21,304 nt of DNA from Nitrososphaeraceae archaeon (lineage in GTDB: Archaea > Thermoproteota > Nitrososphaeria > Nitrososphaerales > Nitrososphaeraceae): contig JANWJI010000091.1 of NCBI GenBank assembly GCA_025449515.1, positions 1-21,304 of the forward strand, read 5' to 3'. Shown here piece after piece: positions 7,088 to 15,782 of this stretch (positions are counted from its first letter, which is position 1; every line of letters starts with the position of its first letter). The translations under genes and the position numbers were made by a program. The notes beneath the pieces are model-generated. The model searched no databases, was not told the DNA's origin, and saw only the letters and a list, made by a program, of their open reading frames with translations.

Positions 7088-8347
7088 ATGAGTTTAGCTC
7101 CCCAGGTATTAGAAAATAGCGCTAGCAAATTTGCCGCGGAAGCAATTAGACTAGACTCTCAGGGTTCTCATAACGAGGCCATAGAATATTATCAACGTGC
7201 TATCGAAGCCCTTATAAGATTGGTTCAGATTTATCCTGAATATAAATTAAACAGGATATACACTGAAAGAGCAAATGCCTACCAAAATCGGATAAAGGCA
7301 CTTCTAGTGTCTCAAATTCCCATCACGGAAAAATCCTTGACGACTAGAGAATCAGAGTCGAAAAGAGCCCCAGTTACTAAAAAAGATACTGAAACTTCAG
7401 TTGATCGTACCAAGGGGCTAGAAAACCATTTTTCCGACCAGAACGAAAATACAAGAACAGATACCGAAAGGATGGATTTTGATGACCTTATAATGAAGGA
7501 AAAGCCGAAGGTGTCATGGGGAGAAGTCATCGGTCTTGAAGATGCCAAGCGTGCCATAAGGGAGTCAATAGTATATCCAACTAAAAGACCAGATCTATTT
7601 CCTCTTGGTTGGCCCAAGGGCATTTTATTATTTGGGCCGCCAGGGTGTGGCAAGACGCTGCTTGCAGCAGCTGCTGCTGCAGAAATTGAAGGTTATTTCA
7701 TAAATGTTGATGCCGCGGCAATGATGAGTAAATGGCTTGGAGAAGCTGAAAAGAATGTTGCTAAACTGTTTTCAATGGCACACACATTAAGCTTGAATGA
7801 GGGTGTAAGCGTGATACTTTTTATAGACGAGATAGATTCACTTCTCGGTACTCGCAGCAGTGAAGTGGGCGGGGAAGTTAGAGTAAAAAATCAATTTCTG
7901 ACAGAGATGGATGGCATTAACGACAAACTTAGAAAATCGCAATTATACGTGATTGGCGCAACGAATAAGCCTTGGAGTCTTGAAGCAGGTTTTCTGAGAA
8001 GATTTCAGAAGAGAATTTATGTTACGCTCCCGGACAAAGCGTCCAGATTAAATCTTTTCAACCAATATACTGCCGCATTACGTAGAGACAATGGTTTAAA
8101 ACAGGAGGATCTAGCAAAACTCGCTGAGGGATATAGTGCTAGCGATATAAAAGACATGTGCCAATCTGCCCAACTCCGTGTTGTCAATGAGTTATTCGAA
8201 AGCGGAAAAGCATTGGAATCAGATGAAAATCCAAGGTCGATTACTATGCTTGATTTCAAGGAAATATTTAAGATGAGAAAGCCTAGCGTAAGTATTGAGA
8301 TGATAAGAGCATATTTAGGATGGAGCGAGCAGTTCAAAGCATTATAG
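7088..8347 (+). CDS. cdvC: CdvC, Vps4-type AAA+ ATPase with MIT domain
   Basis: CdvC remodels ESCRT-III/CdvB filaments with ATP during archaeal cytokinesis. An N-terminal MIT domain (residues about 5-75, three helices, with AIEYYQRAIEALIRL) is followed by a charged linker of about 70 residues. A single AAA+ module comes next: Walker A GPPGCGKT (183-190), the substrate-loop region MMSKWLGEAEKNV, Walker B VILFIDEID (242-250), sensor 1 IGATNKP and arginine-finger-like LRRFQKRIYV. The C-terminal helix (AYLGWSEQF) matches the Vps4 family. At 419 residues its length is slightly above typical because of the linker. It is on the same strand as a cdvB paralog, with its own promoter. Confidence 0.95.
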   Translation: MSLAPQVLENSASKFAAEAIRLDSQGSHNEAIEYYQRAIEALIRLVQIYPEYKLNRIYTERANAYQNRIKALLVSQIPITEKSLTTRESESKRAPVTKKDTETSVDRTKGLENHFSDQNENTRTDTERMDFDDLIMKEKPKVSWGEVIGLEDAKRAIRESIVYPTKRPDLFPLGWPKGILLFGPPGCGKTLLAAAAAAEIEGYFINVDAAAMMSKWLGEAEKNVAKLFSMAHTLSLNEGVSVILFIDEIDSLLGTRSSEVGGEVRVKNQFLTEMDGINDKLRKSQLYVIGATNKPWSLEAGFLRRFQKRIYVTLPDKASRLNLFNQYTAALRRDNGLKQEDLAKLAEGYSASDIKDMCQSAQLRVVNELFESGKALESDENPRSITMLDFKEIFKMRKPSVSIEMIRAYLGWSEQFKAL

Positions 8348-8723
8348 CTCTAGTAATTACCCTAGGATAAAGGAAATATATTTTTGATCTGCTTCTATTG
8401 AAGGATTCTTCATTTGAACGCTTGATCTTCTTGAGTATACCCTTCAATTTAGAATGATAAACGACTTATACAGATTTAGGACAATAGATAATCGAGAGGG
8501 GACTCGATTTAAATTCTCAACCTACGTACCCTGCTAACTATGTTGAACACATAATCTTCAATATCTTTTTCCTTCAGAAATAGGAGATCTCCAACTAGCC
8601 TAAATTATCGAAAAATGCACATTAGGAAATATGTTTTTGGTAAGACTACAGGTAGAAACCGAAAAAAGATCCATCAACTATATGGTGCCCTAAGATACAA
8701 ATTATGTATTTTCAAAATGCTTC
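8348..8723. other. Intergenic region between convergent cdvC and ppa
   Basis: No gene is supported. It contains two AGGAAATAT boxes (8371-8379 and 8624-8632) resembling BRE/TATA elements, the hairpin at 8490-8509, and a start-less 32-codon minus-strand frame (8604-8509) that ends right at that hairpin. The region separates two convergent genes, so it needs no promoter for either; the TATA-like boxes might serve an unrecognised small RNA. Confidence 0.4.
8490..8509. other. Perfect 7-bp stem hairpin between cdvC and ppa
   Basis: AATCGAG-AGGGGA-CTCGATT forms a perfect stem with a six-base loop, followed on the plus strand by TTTAAATT. It may end transcripts in this convergent gap or belong to a small RNA. 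Confidence 0.4.
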
Positions 8724-9263
8724 TCAGCTTCGCTTGGATTTTGAGTAGTTTTCTGCTGCTGCTTTGATTTTTTCTTTGGCAGTTTTCGCTGTGCCCCAGC
8801 CAGTCACTTTAACATACTTTCCTGCTTCTAATTCTTTATAGTGTTCAAAAAAGTGCTTTATTTCATTTTGAATACCCGCTGGGATGTCCTTTAGATCAAC
8901 AATCGCAGAATATGTAGGATCAACTTTGTGATGTGGAGCCGCAATGATTTTAGAGTCTTGGCCTCCCTCATCTTCTGTAAGCAGGACAGCTACAGGTCGA
9001 GACTTAACTACAGATTTGGGAACAAATGGATCTGCACCAAGTACAAGAACATCAATTGGATCACCGTCATCTTCTACTGTCTGTGGAATTATACCGTAAT
9101 TGTATGGATAAGTCATAGAGGTGAGTAGTCTTCTGTCAACATTTAGAGCTCCTGTTTCAGTATCGATCTCATATTTTATGTTGCTATTCTTTGGAATTTC
9201 GATCAGGACGTTAAATTCATCGGGTATTTTCTGTCCCGGGTTCAACTTATCTATAAAAGACAT
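8724..9263 (-). CDS. ppa: Inorganic pyrophosphatase (family I)
   Basis: It hydrolyses pyrophosphate to two phosphates in the cytosol, pulling biosynthetic reactions forward. From ATG 9263 it is 179 residues, the usual size. Family I landmarks are present: EIPKNSNIKYEID, TSMTYPYNYGIIPQT, the metal-binding signature DGDPIDVLVLG, and HFFEHYKELEAGKYVKV. The frame is open upstream to 9386, but those 41 extra residues (RYNKIIFYCPN...) are not family-like and would overlap the ileS start, so MSFIDKLNPG is preferred. A TATA-like TTATATTTTA (9299-9290) lies about 30 bp upstream on the minus strand. It is divergent from ileS; pyrophosphate removal suits tRNA charging. Confidence 0.95.
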   Translation of the reverse strand: MSFIDKLNPGQKIPDEFNVLIEIPKNSNIKYEIDTETGALNVDRRLLTSMTYPYNYGIIPQTVEDDGDPIDVLVLGADPFVPKSVVKSRPVAVLLTEDEGGQDSKIIAAPHHKVDPTYSAIVDLKDIPAGIQNEIKHFFEHYKELEAGKYVKVTGWGTAKTAKEKIKAAAENYSKSKRS

Positions 9264-9357
9264 TCTGTTAAAATTGGTGTTGGGACAATAAAATATAATC
9301 TTATTGTAACGGTACCCAAAAACATAAACACTGGTTCCTATATCGGCTCTTTTATAA

Positions 9358-12300
9358 ATGGGACTTTCCAATAAATTTGAGATCAAGCTAATAGAAAATG
9401 AGACTAGACATTACTTAGATAACATTGATATAAAATCACTTATACAAAATGACCTGAAAAAAAATGGCAAAGGTACTCTACTTGGCTACGTAGATGGGCC
9501 TCCAACCTTGAATGGGGAACCCCATGCAGGGCACTTGAGAGGAAGGATCATGAAGGACTTGTGGTATCGGTTTAAGACTTTACAGAAGAATAATATCATT
9601 TTTAGAGCTGGATGGGACACACAAGGACTCCCGATCGAGCTGCAGGCCGAAAAAGAGCTAGGCCTTACCGGTAGTAAGATTGAAAATATCCACAAGGTGG
9701 GAATACAAAAAATTGTAGACGCCTGCAAGAAAATAATAGAACGCTATGGTGAAAGTTGGAGAAGGGTAGATGCACTTCTGGGGATGTCATTTGATTATGA
9801 ACATGCATATTGGACTTTTAGGGACGAATATATTGAACGTGAATGGCATTATCTGAGGAAGGCATGGGAATATGGCGTCCTAAAGGAATGGTTTCGAGTT
9901 GTGGCGTATTGCCCATCATGTCAAACTTCATTGAGTAATGCTGAAATTAAACAAGGATATGCGGCTGTTGAAGACCCTTCGTTATATTATAAGGTCAGGC
10001 TAGTTGATGAGGACGCATACATAATAGTGTGGACTACCATGCCATTTACGGTAGTAACGGATGAGTTAGTCGGCGTACATCCTAATGCGAAATATGCCTT
10101 TGTGACGGTTAAAAATGAAAAATGGATTATCGCAGAAAACAGATTGAAGGATTTAATGGAAGAATTGCATGTAGAAGAGTTTTCAGTCGATAAGGTGATG
10201 ACCGGAAATGAACTAGATGGAAGGCATTATATTCACCCATTTTTAGATTTAATTCCAGAATTACATCGGCTATCTAATTCAATACACTTCGTTGTGGCAG
10301 AGTCATTTGTGGATATTGAGACAGGTAGTGGTATCGTACATATATCCCCAGCAAATGGAGAAGAGGATTTCGAAATTGCCGTGAGGAGAAAGATTCCAAT
10401 CTTTGCACCTATTGACGACGCTGTTCACTTCACAGATAAGGCAGGCTTTTTTAATGGAATGTTCGTTAGAGATGCAGACTTAAAGGTCACTGAGATCCTC
10501 GAAAGAGTCGGTTCCTTGATTAAGTTAGGCATAATAAACCATCAGTATCCGACTTGCTGGAGATCTCATCATAAGGTAGTCTGGCTTGCAAGACGAGAAT
10601 ATTTCTACATGATCGATAGTCTTGAAAATGCTCCTTTTGACGCGGCAAAAAACGTAGAATATTTTTATGAACCACCGAAGAATAGATTCCTGGAGATCAT
10701 AAAAGAAAAAGTTCCGTGGTGCATTACAAGAGAGAGACTCTGGGGAACTCCTCTCCCAATCTGGGCATGCATCAAATGTGGGCACAAGGAATATCTTTTT
10801 TCTAGGAATGAGATTTCGAAGAAGGCCATTAGTCTCCCGGATGGTCCCAATTTTGCATTGCATCGTCCGGAAATTGATAGAATAGAAATTGCCTGTGAGA
10901 AGTGCGGTACGAATATGCAAAGAGAGCCTTTTGTTTTAGACACGTGGCACAATAGCGGGGCAGCTCCATATGCCTCATTGACAAATTTGGAATATCAGGA
11001 AACAATTCCCGCAACGTTTCTCACTGAAGGTATCGATCAAACAAGAGGCTGGGCATATACGCTTTTGATCGAGAACGTGATATTGAATCATTCCCCAATT
11101 GCACCTTACTGTTCATTTCTTTTCCAAGGCCATGTGTTGGACGAAAACGGCAATAAGATGAGCAAGAGTGTTGGAAATGTTATTGATGCAAAAATGTTAC
11201 TTACTGATAGTGCAGTAGATCTGGTTCGTTTTTATTTCATGTGGAAGTCATCTCCGATTGAGGCGCTAAACTTTAGTGTGAAAGAAATGGCAAGTCGGCC
11301 CCATCAAATACTTAGTACTTTATATTTTCTTCATATTTATTTTGAACAAAACAGCAGTTACGACAGATTTGACAAACGTGTTCACAGCTTGAAATGGGCG
11401 ATTGAGAATGATTTTCTTGGCGTTGCTGAAATATGGCTTCTGTCAAAACTGCAAAAATTAGTTGATACTGTCACAAATAGTTTTGAGCGTTGTAGATTTC
11501 ACGATGGTGCGAGAGCCATTGACGAATATGTGATAAATATTGTTAGCCAGACATACGTTCCTATAATAAGAAATGATATTTGGGAAGACAATGTTGAGTC
11601 ACTTAAGAGGCGACTCGTAATATATTCCGTCTTAGGTCATACTTTGTTCGAATTAGAAAAACTTCTGCACCCGTTAGCGCCATTTATCACTGAATATTTG
11701 TACCAAAAATGCTTTAGGGAAAAAGAAAGCATTATCCTTGAAAACTGGCCCAAATATGATGAACATCTGGTAAACGGGAATGTTGAACACAGTTTTAATA
11801 TAGTGAAGGAAATAATATCCCTTGCAAATGCTGCCAGAACAAAAGGCCATTTGAAAAGACGTTGGCCAGTAAATGAGGTGCTAATTGGCTGTCTCAATCC
11901 TACTTTCATAAATACACCAGGAATTGGAGAAGTACTCAAAAACCAACTAAACACGGAAGAGTACAAGATTGTGAATATAACTGATCCAACACTGCAAGTT
12001 GAACACATCTCTAATTTGCTGAATAGCAAACTCCCGGTTGTCGTAAAAGCCACACTTGTAACCAAAAATATTGCTCCAAGACTGAAAGATAAAAGAATAC
12101 TATTGGTTAGGCATGCATTTGATGAAATGGATAAATCTGAAATACTAAGATCGCTTCATTCCAGCAGCAGCTTCACATTGAAATATGAAGGTGGAGAAAT
12201 TGTACTTTCCTTGTCAGATATAGAATTATCATACGAAGCATCTGAAGGATATGAAATGGCAAGTCAGGGCGATTTGATCGTTTTTGTTTCTACAGGACGG

Positions 12301-12576
12301 GATGATAAGTTGATAGCAAAAGGTGTTCTCCGAGATTTGGCAAGAAATTTACAGCAAGTAAGAAAGGAACAAGGCTATAATCCCACGGATATTCTCTCCG
12401 CGGCTTACGTCGCCTACCTTGACAACGAAGATATTAATGCAATCGCTGAAATAAAAGAAGAGTTAGTTTATCTCGTTAGGGTGAGATCTGTAGTGGTAAC
12501 GAAACAGCCAATTGAAAAAGTGAAATATAAAGATGTAGAGTTAGATGGTCGAAAATTGCTACTAGCCGTCGCTTAA
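9358..12576 (+). CDS. ileS: Isoleucyl-tRNA synthetase
   Basis: It charges tRNA-Ile with isoleucine. The 1072-residue class I synthetase has HAGH (residues 56-59, the HIGH motif), an inserted CP1 editing domain (VWTTMPFTVVTDELVG and GSGIVHISPANGEEDFEIA), KMSKS (600-604), and an anticodon-binding domain after residue about 650 with the family segment KKLLHPLAPFITEYLY-like EKLLHPLAPFITEYLY. Zinc-type cysteine pairs occur as CPSCQ and CIKCG...CEKCG. Length is typical of archaeal/eukaryotic-type IleRS. Start ATG 9358 is kept because family-like sequence (KFEIKLIENE) begins immediately. A tRNA-Ile(GAT) gene also lies in this window, though not linked in an operon. Confidence 0.97.
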   Translation: MGLSNKFEIKLIENETRHYLDNIDIKSLIQNDLKKNGKGTLLGYVDGPPTLNGEPHAGHLRGRIMKDLWYRFKTLQKNNIIFRAGWDTQGLPIELQAEKELGLTGSKIENIHKVGIQKIVDACKKIIERYGESWRRVDALLGMSFDYEHAYWTFRDEYIEREWHYLRKAWEYGVLKEWFRVVAYCPSCQTSLSNAEIKQGYAAVEDPSLYYKVRLVDEDAYIIVWTTMPFTVVTDELVGVHPNAKYAFVTVKNEKWIIAENRLKDLMEELHVEEFSVDKVMTGNELDGRHYIHPFLDLIPELHRLSNSIHFVVAESFVDIETGSGIVHISPANGEEDFEIAVRRKIPIFAPIDDAVHFTDKAGFFNGMFVRDADLKVTEILERVGSLIKLGIINHQYPTCWRSHHKVVWLARREYFYMIDSLENAPFDAAKNVEYFYEPPKNRFLEIIKEKVPWCITRERLWGTPLPIWACIKCGHKEYLFSRNEISKKAISLPDGPNFALHRPEIDRIEIACEKCGTNMQREPFVLDTWHNSGAAPYASLTNLEYQETIPATFLTEGIDQTRGWAYTLLIENVILNHSPIAPYCSFLFQGHVLDENGNKMSKSVGNVIDAKMLLTDSAVDLVRFYFMWKSSPIEALNFSVKEMASRPHQILSTLYFLHIYFEQNSSYDRFDKRVHSLKWAIENDFLGVAEIWLLSKLQKLVDTVTNSFERCRFHDGARAIDEYVINIVSQTYVPIIRNDIWEDNVESLKRRLVIYSVLGHTLFELEKLLHPLAPFITEYLYQKCFREKESIILENWPKYDEHLVNGNVEHSFNIVKEIISLANAARTKGHLKRRWPVNEVLIGCLNPTFINTPGIGEVLKNQLNTEEYKIVNITDPTLQVEHISNLLNSKLPVVVKATLVTKNIAPRLKDKRILLVRHAFDEMDKSEILRSLHSSSSFTLKYEGGEIVLSLSDIELSYEASEGYEMASQGDLIVFVSTGRDDKLIAKGVLRDLARNLQQVRKEQGYNPTDILSAAYVAYLDNEDINAIAEIKEELVYLVRVRSVVVTKQPIEKVKYKDVELDGRKLLLAVA

Positions 12577-12942
12577 TTCCTACAGCAAATTATCATACTG
12601 GGAAATATTATTCAATATAGCACATAGGTAGTGGTATATCGATTGCAGTCACAATTAGTAATACACTAAGAAGGAGAAAAGTCTGTCGTTTATACCATGC
12701 TAAACCGAGTACCAGACATAATATAAATACGCTATTGGTTAAAGATGAGATTTCAGAGTTAAGTAAACAGTATGCCCGTGATTTTAAGGTAGAATTAAAT
12801 AATCAAACTGTTGCGAAAGCCATGAAGCTCAATAAGACGTACATAACACGAGGTTCCTAGTTATGGAAATTCATTTCCAACCTACCAATCTCGTTTGAAT
12901 ACATGAGGAAATTTTTAATTAGTCTTTATCACTTTTCCTTAT
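12577..12942 (+). other. Intergenic region between ileS and the cupin gene
   Basis: It holds a TATA-like ATATAAATA (12721-12729), a short possibly coding frame ending at 12860, and a further TATA-like TTTTTAATT (12912-12920) about 26 bp before the cupin GTG. I see no RNA gene. Confidence 0.45.
12735..12860 (+). CDS. Possible small ORF or gene remnant, 41 aa
   Basis: The frame from TTG 12735 encodes LVKDEISELSKQYARDFKVE and then LNNQTVAKAMKLNKTYITRGS. It is open back to 12621 but has no ATG or GTG there. The residues form an amphipathic, charged, helix-like pattern, which looks more like coding sequence than random DNA. I do not recognise a family. A TATA-like box at 12721-12729 is too close to the TTG to serve it, so it may be the tail of a decayed gene. 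Confidence 0.25.
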   Translation: MVKDEISELSKQYARDFKVELNNQTVAKAMKLNKTYITRGS

Positions 12943-13284
12943 GTGGATGTTTATACAGAGATTAGACCTTGGGGAAAATTTGAAAAGTTTCACGAAAATG
13001 AACCCTGCACAGTAAAATTAATTTATATCAACTCCAACTCAAGACTAAGCCTTCAATATCATCAGCATAGATGGGAATTCTGGAAGATACTAAAAGGCAC
13101 AGCTGAAGTAGAGCTTGATGAGGCGAAGGTTTCTGTGAAAGAAGGTGAAAATATCAAGATAGGAACTGGTGTAAAACACAGAATTAAAGCCTATGAAGAT
13201 TGTATTGTGCTAGAGATTTCGTATGGTAAATTTGACGAAAATGATATTACGAGAATAGAAGATGATTATGGTAGAGTAAAATAG
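12943..13284 (+). CDS. Cupin, mannose-6-phosphate isomerase type II-like
   Basis: A single-domain cupin of 113 residues resembling the C-terminal isomerase domain of bifunctional mannose-1-phosphate guanylyltransferase/mannose-6-phosphate isomerase. RPWGKFEKF (8-16), LQYHQHRWEFWKILKG with likely metal ligands H40, H42 and E45, and GVKHRI with H79 match that family. Such stand-alone domains may interconvert fructose-6-phosphate and mannose-6-phosphate for glycan precursors; the specific substrate is inferred only. The start is GTG 12943, and an ATG two bases earlier is out of frame. A TATA-like run at 12912-12920 predicts a near-leaderless transcript. No guanylyltransferase gene is adjacent. 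Confidence 0.85.
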   Translation: MDVYTEIRPWGKFEKFHENEPCTVKLIYINSNSRLSLQYHQHRWEFWKILKGTAEVELDEAKVSVKEGENIKIGTGVKHRIKAYEDCIVLEISYGKFDENDITRIEDDYGRVK

Positions 13285-13385
13285 GAAATATGGCTCTTAT
13301 GTGTTAAAACATATGATGTATTTTTCACTGCTGGGATAACGTTAGATTCGATATCAGTGATAGTTATGGTTTCGACTGTACTAGT

Positions 13386-13396
13386 GTGTATATATG
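13386..13396 (+). promoter_or_regulatory. TATA-like box ahead of a small ORF
   Basis: TGTATATATG lies about 26 bp before ATG 13418 and overlaps the in-frame ATG at 13394. This favours leaderless initiation at 13418. Confidence 0.4.
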
Positions 13397-13522
13397 CCCA
13401 GGCCTACCAAGCGCTTCATGAAATCAGTAATTATAGCAGGATGTCCTGATCGCAAACAAAATACAATTACAGTTATGGGACAAAATATTTCATCTATTAT
13501 CGAAATACAAATAAAGCCCTAA
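13394..13522 (+). CDS. Possible small protein of 34-42 aa upstream of EF1A
   Basis: The frame has ATGs at 13394 (42 residues) and 13418 (34 residues: MKSVIIAGCPDRKQNTITVM, then GQNISSIIEIQIKP). A TATA-like box about 26 bp before 13418 would give a leaderless mRNA starting there. The pattern, a beta-like hydrophobic start, CPDR, then alternating residues, looks coding, but I recognise no family. It ends 15 bp before the EF1A start, and the EF1A TATA box lies within its last codons. It could instead be a leader peptide or a chance frame. Confidence 0.35.
   Translation: MPRPTKRFMKSVIIAGCPDRKQNTITVMGQNISSIIEIQIKP
13507..13515 (+). promoter_or_regulatory. TATA-like box of the EF1A gene
   Basis: ACAAATAAA is centred about 26 bp before ATG 13538, giving a leaderless transcript. 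Confidence 0.4.
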
Positions 13523-13537
13523 CATTGCTTTACGATT

Positions 13538-14851
13538 ATGAGCGGAAGCAAAAAACCACATCTGAATTTGGTGGTTACAGGTCACGTTGATAACGGTAAA
13601 TCGACTTGTGTAGGTCATTTAATGGTCGATATGGGAGTTATTGACCAGAGGACTATAGATGCATTTGCTAAAGAATCTGAGGCAACAGGTAAGGGTGATA
13701 CTTTCAAATATGCTTGGGTTTTGGATAGTATCAAGGATGAAAGGGATAGAGGTATCACGATCGACTTGGCTTTTCAAAAATTTGAGACTCCAAAGTTCTT
13801 TTACACACTAATTGACGCACCCGGACACAGAGATTTCATAAAGAACATGATCACCGGCGCTTCCGAGGCTGATGCATCGGTCTTGGTAATTTCAGTTAAG
13901 CCGGGTGAGACGGAAGCAGCTACTGAACCTGGGGGCCAAGCTAGAGAGCATGCATTTTTGGCTAGGACCCTTGGAGTCAGCCAAATGATAGTAGCGTTGA
14001 ATAAAATGGATGATTCAGGCTACTCAGAGGCCAGATATAAGGAGGTTAAGGAGATAGCCGAGAAAATGTTGAAGCTTGTCGGGTATAATACCAGCAAGGT
14101 TCAATTTATCCCGGTGTCTGGATGGAAAGGCGACAATCTAATTAAGAAATCTGAAAATATGCCGTGGTACAAGGGACCTACCCTTCTAGAAGCTCTAGAT
14201 ATGTTTGAAGCGCCGGAAAAACCGATTGGAAAGCCTCTAAGGATCCCGGTACAAGACGTCTATTCCATAACTGGCGTTGGTACCGTACCAGTTGGCAGAG
14301 TTGAGACCGGTATAGTTAAGACTAATGACAAGGTAGTCGTAATGCCGTCTGGTGTCAGTGGTGAAGTCAAAAGTATCGAAACTCATCATACACAGATGGA
14401 TTCTGCCGAGGCGGGAGACAATATAGGTTTTAACCTCAGAGGTGTTGATAAGAAATCGATAAAGCGCGGAGACATGATCGGCGCTGCGAGCAGTCCGCCC
14501 ACGGTGGTCAAAGAATTCGAGGCACAAATTATAGTAATTCATCATCCTACCGCAATGGCCCCCGGATATACGCCAGTACTACATGCACATACTGCCCAGG
14601 TTGCAGCTACACTTTCAGAATTTATCGCCAAGATTGACTCAAAGACTGGAGGAGTAGTAGAAGAAAAACCGAAATTTCTGAAAACCGGCGACGCTGCGAT
14701 TGTAAGGATTAAGCCAGTCAGACCATTGGCTATTGAAACATTCAAGGAATTTCCAGAAATTGGAAGATTCGCCTTGAGGGATATGGGTACAACCATAGCA
14801 GCTGGCGTGGTCAAGTCAGTTATAGAGAAATACGATCCCTCTAAAAAGTAA
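13538..14851 (+). CDS. tuf: Translation elongation factor 1A (EF-Tu/EF1A)
   Basis: This GTPase delivers aminoacyl-tRNA to the ribosome. The 437-residue protein has G1 GHVDNGKS (15-22), switch I with DERDRGITID, G3 DAPGH (93-97), G4 NKMD (155-158), and G5 in FIPVSGWKGDN. Two beta-barrel domains follow: domain II with VYSITGVGTVPVGRVETG, and domain III with HHPTAMAPGYTPVLHAHTAQ. The sequence is continuous with no intein. The uS10 gene follows 15 bp after, so the two form an operon, a common archaeal arrangement in which both act in translation. Confidence 0.98.
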   Translation: MSGSKKPHLNLVVTGHVDNGKSTCVGHLMVDMGVIDQRTIDAFAKESEATGKGDTFKYAWVLDSIKDERDRGITIDLAFQKFETPKFFYTLIDAPGHRDFIKNMITGASEADASVLVISVKPGETEAATEPGGQAREHAFLARTLGVSQMIVALNKMDDSGYSEARYKEVKEIAEKMLKLVGYNTSKVQFIPVSGWKGDNLIKKSENMPWYKGPTLLEALDMFEAPEKPIGKPLRIPVQDVYSITGVGTVPVGRVETGIVKTNDKVVVMPSGVSGEVKSIETHHTQMDSAEAGDNIGFNLRGVDKKSIKRGDMIGAASSPPTVVKEFEAQIIVIHHPTAMAPGYTPVLHAHTAQVAATLSEFIAKIDSKTGGVVEEKPKFLKTGDAAIVRIKPVRPLAIETFKEFPEIGRFALRDMGTTIAAGVVKSVIEKYDPSKK

Positions 14852-14866
14852 AAGTGAATTTGTGAA

Positions 14867-15178
14867 ATGCCGCAAGAAGCCAGAATAAAACTCACTAGTA
14901 CAAACCTTTCTACACTTGAAGGCGTATGTTCAGAAATAAAGGGCCTTGGCGAAAAAAGTGGCATAAAGCTAAAAGGACCACATCCTCTTCCCACCAAAAA
15001 AATGAGAGTAGTAACAAGAAAATCTCCCTGTGGACAAGGGACAAATACATATGACAAATATGAATTGCGTATACACAGAAGAGTAATTGACTTAGGTGCC
15101 GACGATAGAGCTATTAGACAGCTTATGAGATTAAAAATACCTGACGATGTTTACATCGAGGTATCTTTAACTCAATAG
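14867..15178 (+). CDS. rps10: Small ribosomal subunit protein uS10
   Basis: uS10 sits in the head of the 30S subunit. The 103-residue product is the normal size. It shows IKLTSTN at the N-terminus, GPHPLPTKKMRVVTRKSPCG with the conserved loop, and the family segment DKYELRIHRRVIDL, ending with the IPDDVYIEVSL strand. ATG 14867 lies 15 bp after the EF1A stop with no promoter between them, so it is co-transcribed. Confidence 0.97.
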   Translation: MPQEARIKLTSTNLSTLEGVCSEIKGLGEKSGIKLKGPHPLPTKKMRVVTRKSPCGQGTNTYDKYELRIHRRVIDLGADDRAIRQLMRLKIPDDVYIEVSLTQ

Positions 15179-15416
15179 ATGATGCTGTCCTGTCCTGTCT
15201 TGATAAGACCTGGAATTCTAGTCACAAGTGGAATGTACTAGTAATTTTCTAATAATATTTTATGTTCGCTTGTCAAAATGTGTTTTTACTAACTGATTGA
15301 GCGAGATGATGCCATATTCTTAATTTGTATGAGAATTAGTCAAAGTTTAGGAGTCTCTATCTTTAGAAAGTGTAGCGATGGTTCAAATGCACCTCTGCAG
15401 AAGCAAATTTGAGAGT

Positions 15417-15752
15417 CTATAACTGTTGTCCAATATTTATAAGAGATTGCATGGTATGAAATAACGGATTAATCTCAGAAATTGGGCCGTATAATTCCAA
15501 TTTCGTTAGGCATTGAATAGAAATTTTTGCCATTCTAAAGATAAATCCTCTTTCCGAATACTCTAGTCCCTGGATTCTATCCAAGCCTTCACTAACAATA
15601 TCATCAGATTTAATGATGTATCCACGTTGTGCATATAGAATCAACCTCTTATCAGTTATCAAGACTCTATATTTTTTAATCCCGTATCGGACAAGGGAGG
15701 TGCTATAAAACTTCACGTTTTCTGATGGCAGCAGAAAGTCTTGTAATGGCAT
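15417..15752 (-). CDS. Small PH-domain-like protein, 111 aa
   Basis: The sequence resembles bacterial/archaeal PH-like (bPH) domains. An alternating beta-strand pattern includes ENVKFYSTSLVRYGIKKYRV, then LITDKRLILYA, the phrase typical of these domains, followed by strands around DRIQGLEYSERGFIFRMAKI. A final amphipathic helix (PLFHTMQSLINIGQQL) completes the fold. There is no signal peptide or membrane segment. Function is unknown; such domains often act as scaffolds or bind ligands or membranes. It is divergent from tatC, with a TATA-like box overlapping a hairpin at 15783-15819. Confidence 0.6.
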   Translation of the reverse strand: MPLQDFLLPSENVKFYSTSLVRYGIKKYRVLITDKRLILYAQRGYIIKSDDIVSEGLDRIQGLEYSERGFIFRMAKISIQCLTKLELYGPISEINPLFHTMQSLINIGQQL

Positions 15753-15782
15753 TATTGTATTAATTAGAGAGGGGTCTTGATG

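Noticed and set aside
6892..7119. 75-codon plus-strand ORF overlapping the cdvC start
   Set aside because: It shows no domain, runs into the confident cdvC gene in another frame, and covers the cdvC promoter.
8509..8604. Minus-strand 31-residue frame with protein-like sequence (LVGDLLFLKEKDIEDYVFNI)
   Set aside because: It has no start codon, a stop immediately upstream, and no family I recognise; mentioned only in the gap description.
9264..9386. 41-residue N-terminal extension of pyrophosphatase
   Set aside because: The residues are not family-like and would overlap the ileS start; MSFIDKLNPG fits the usual family length.
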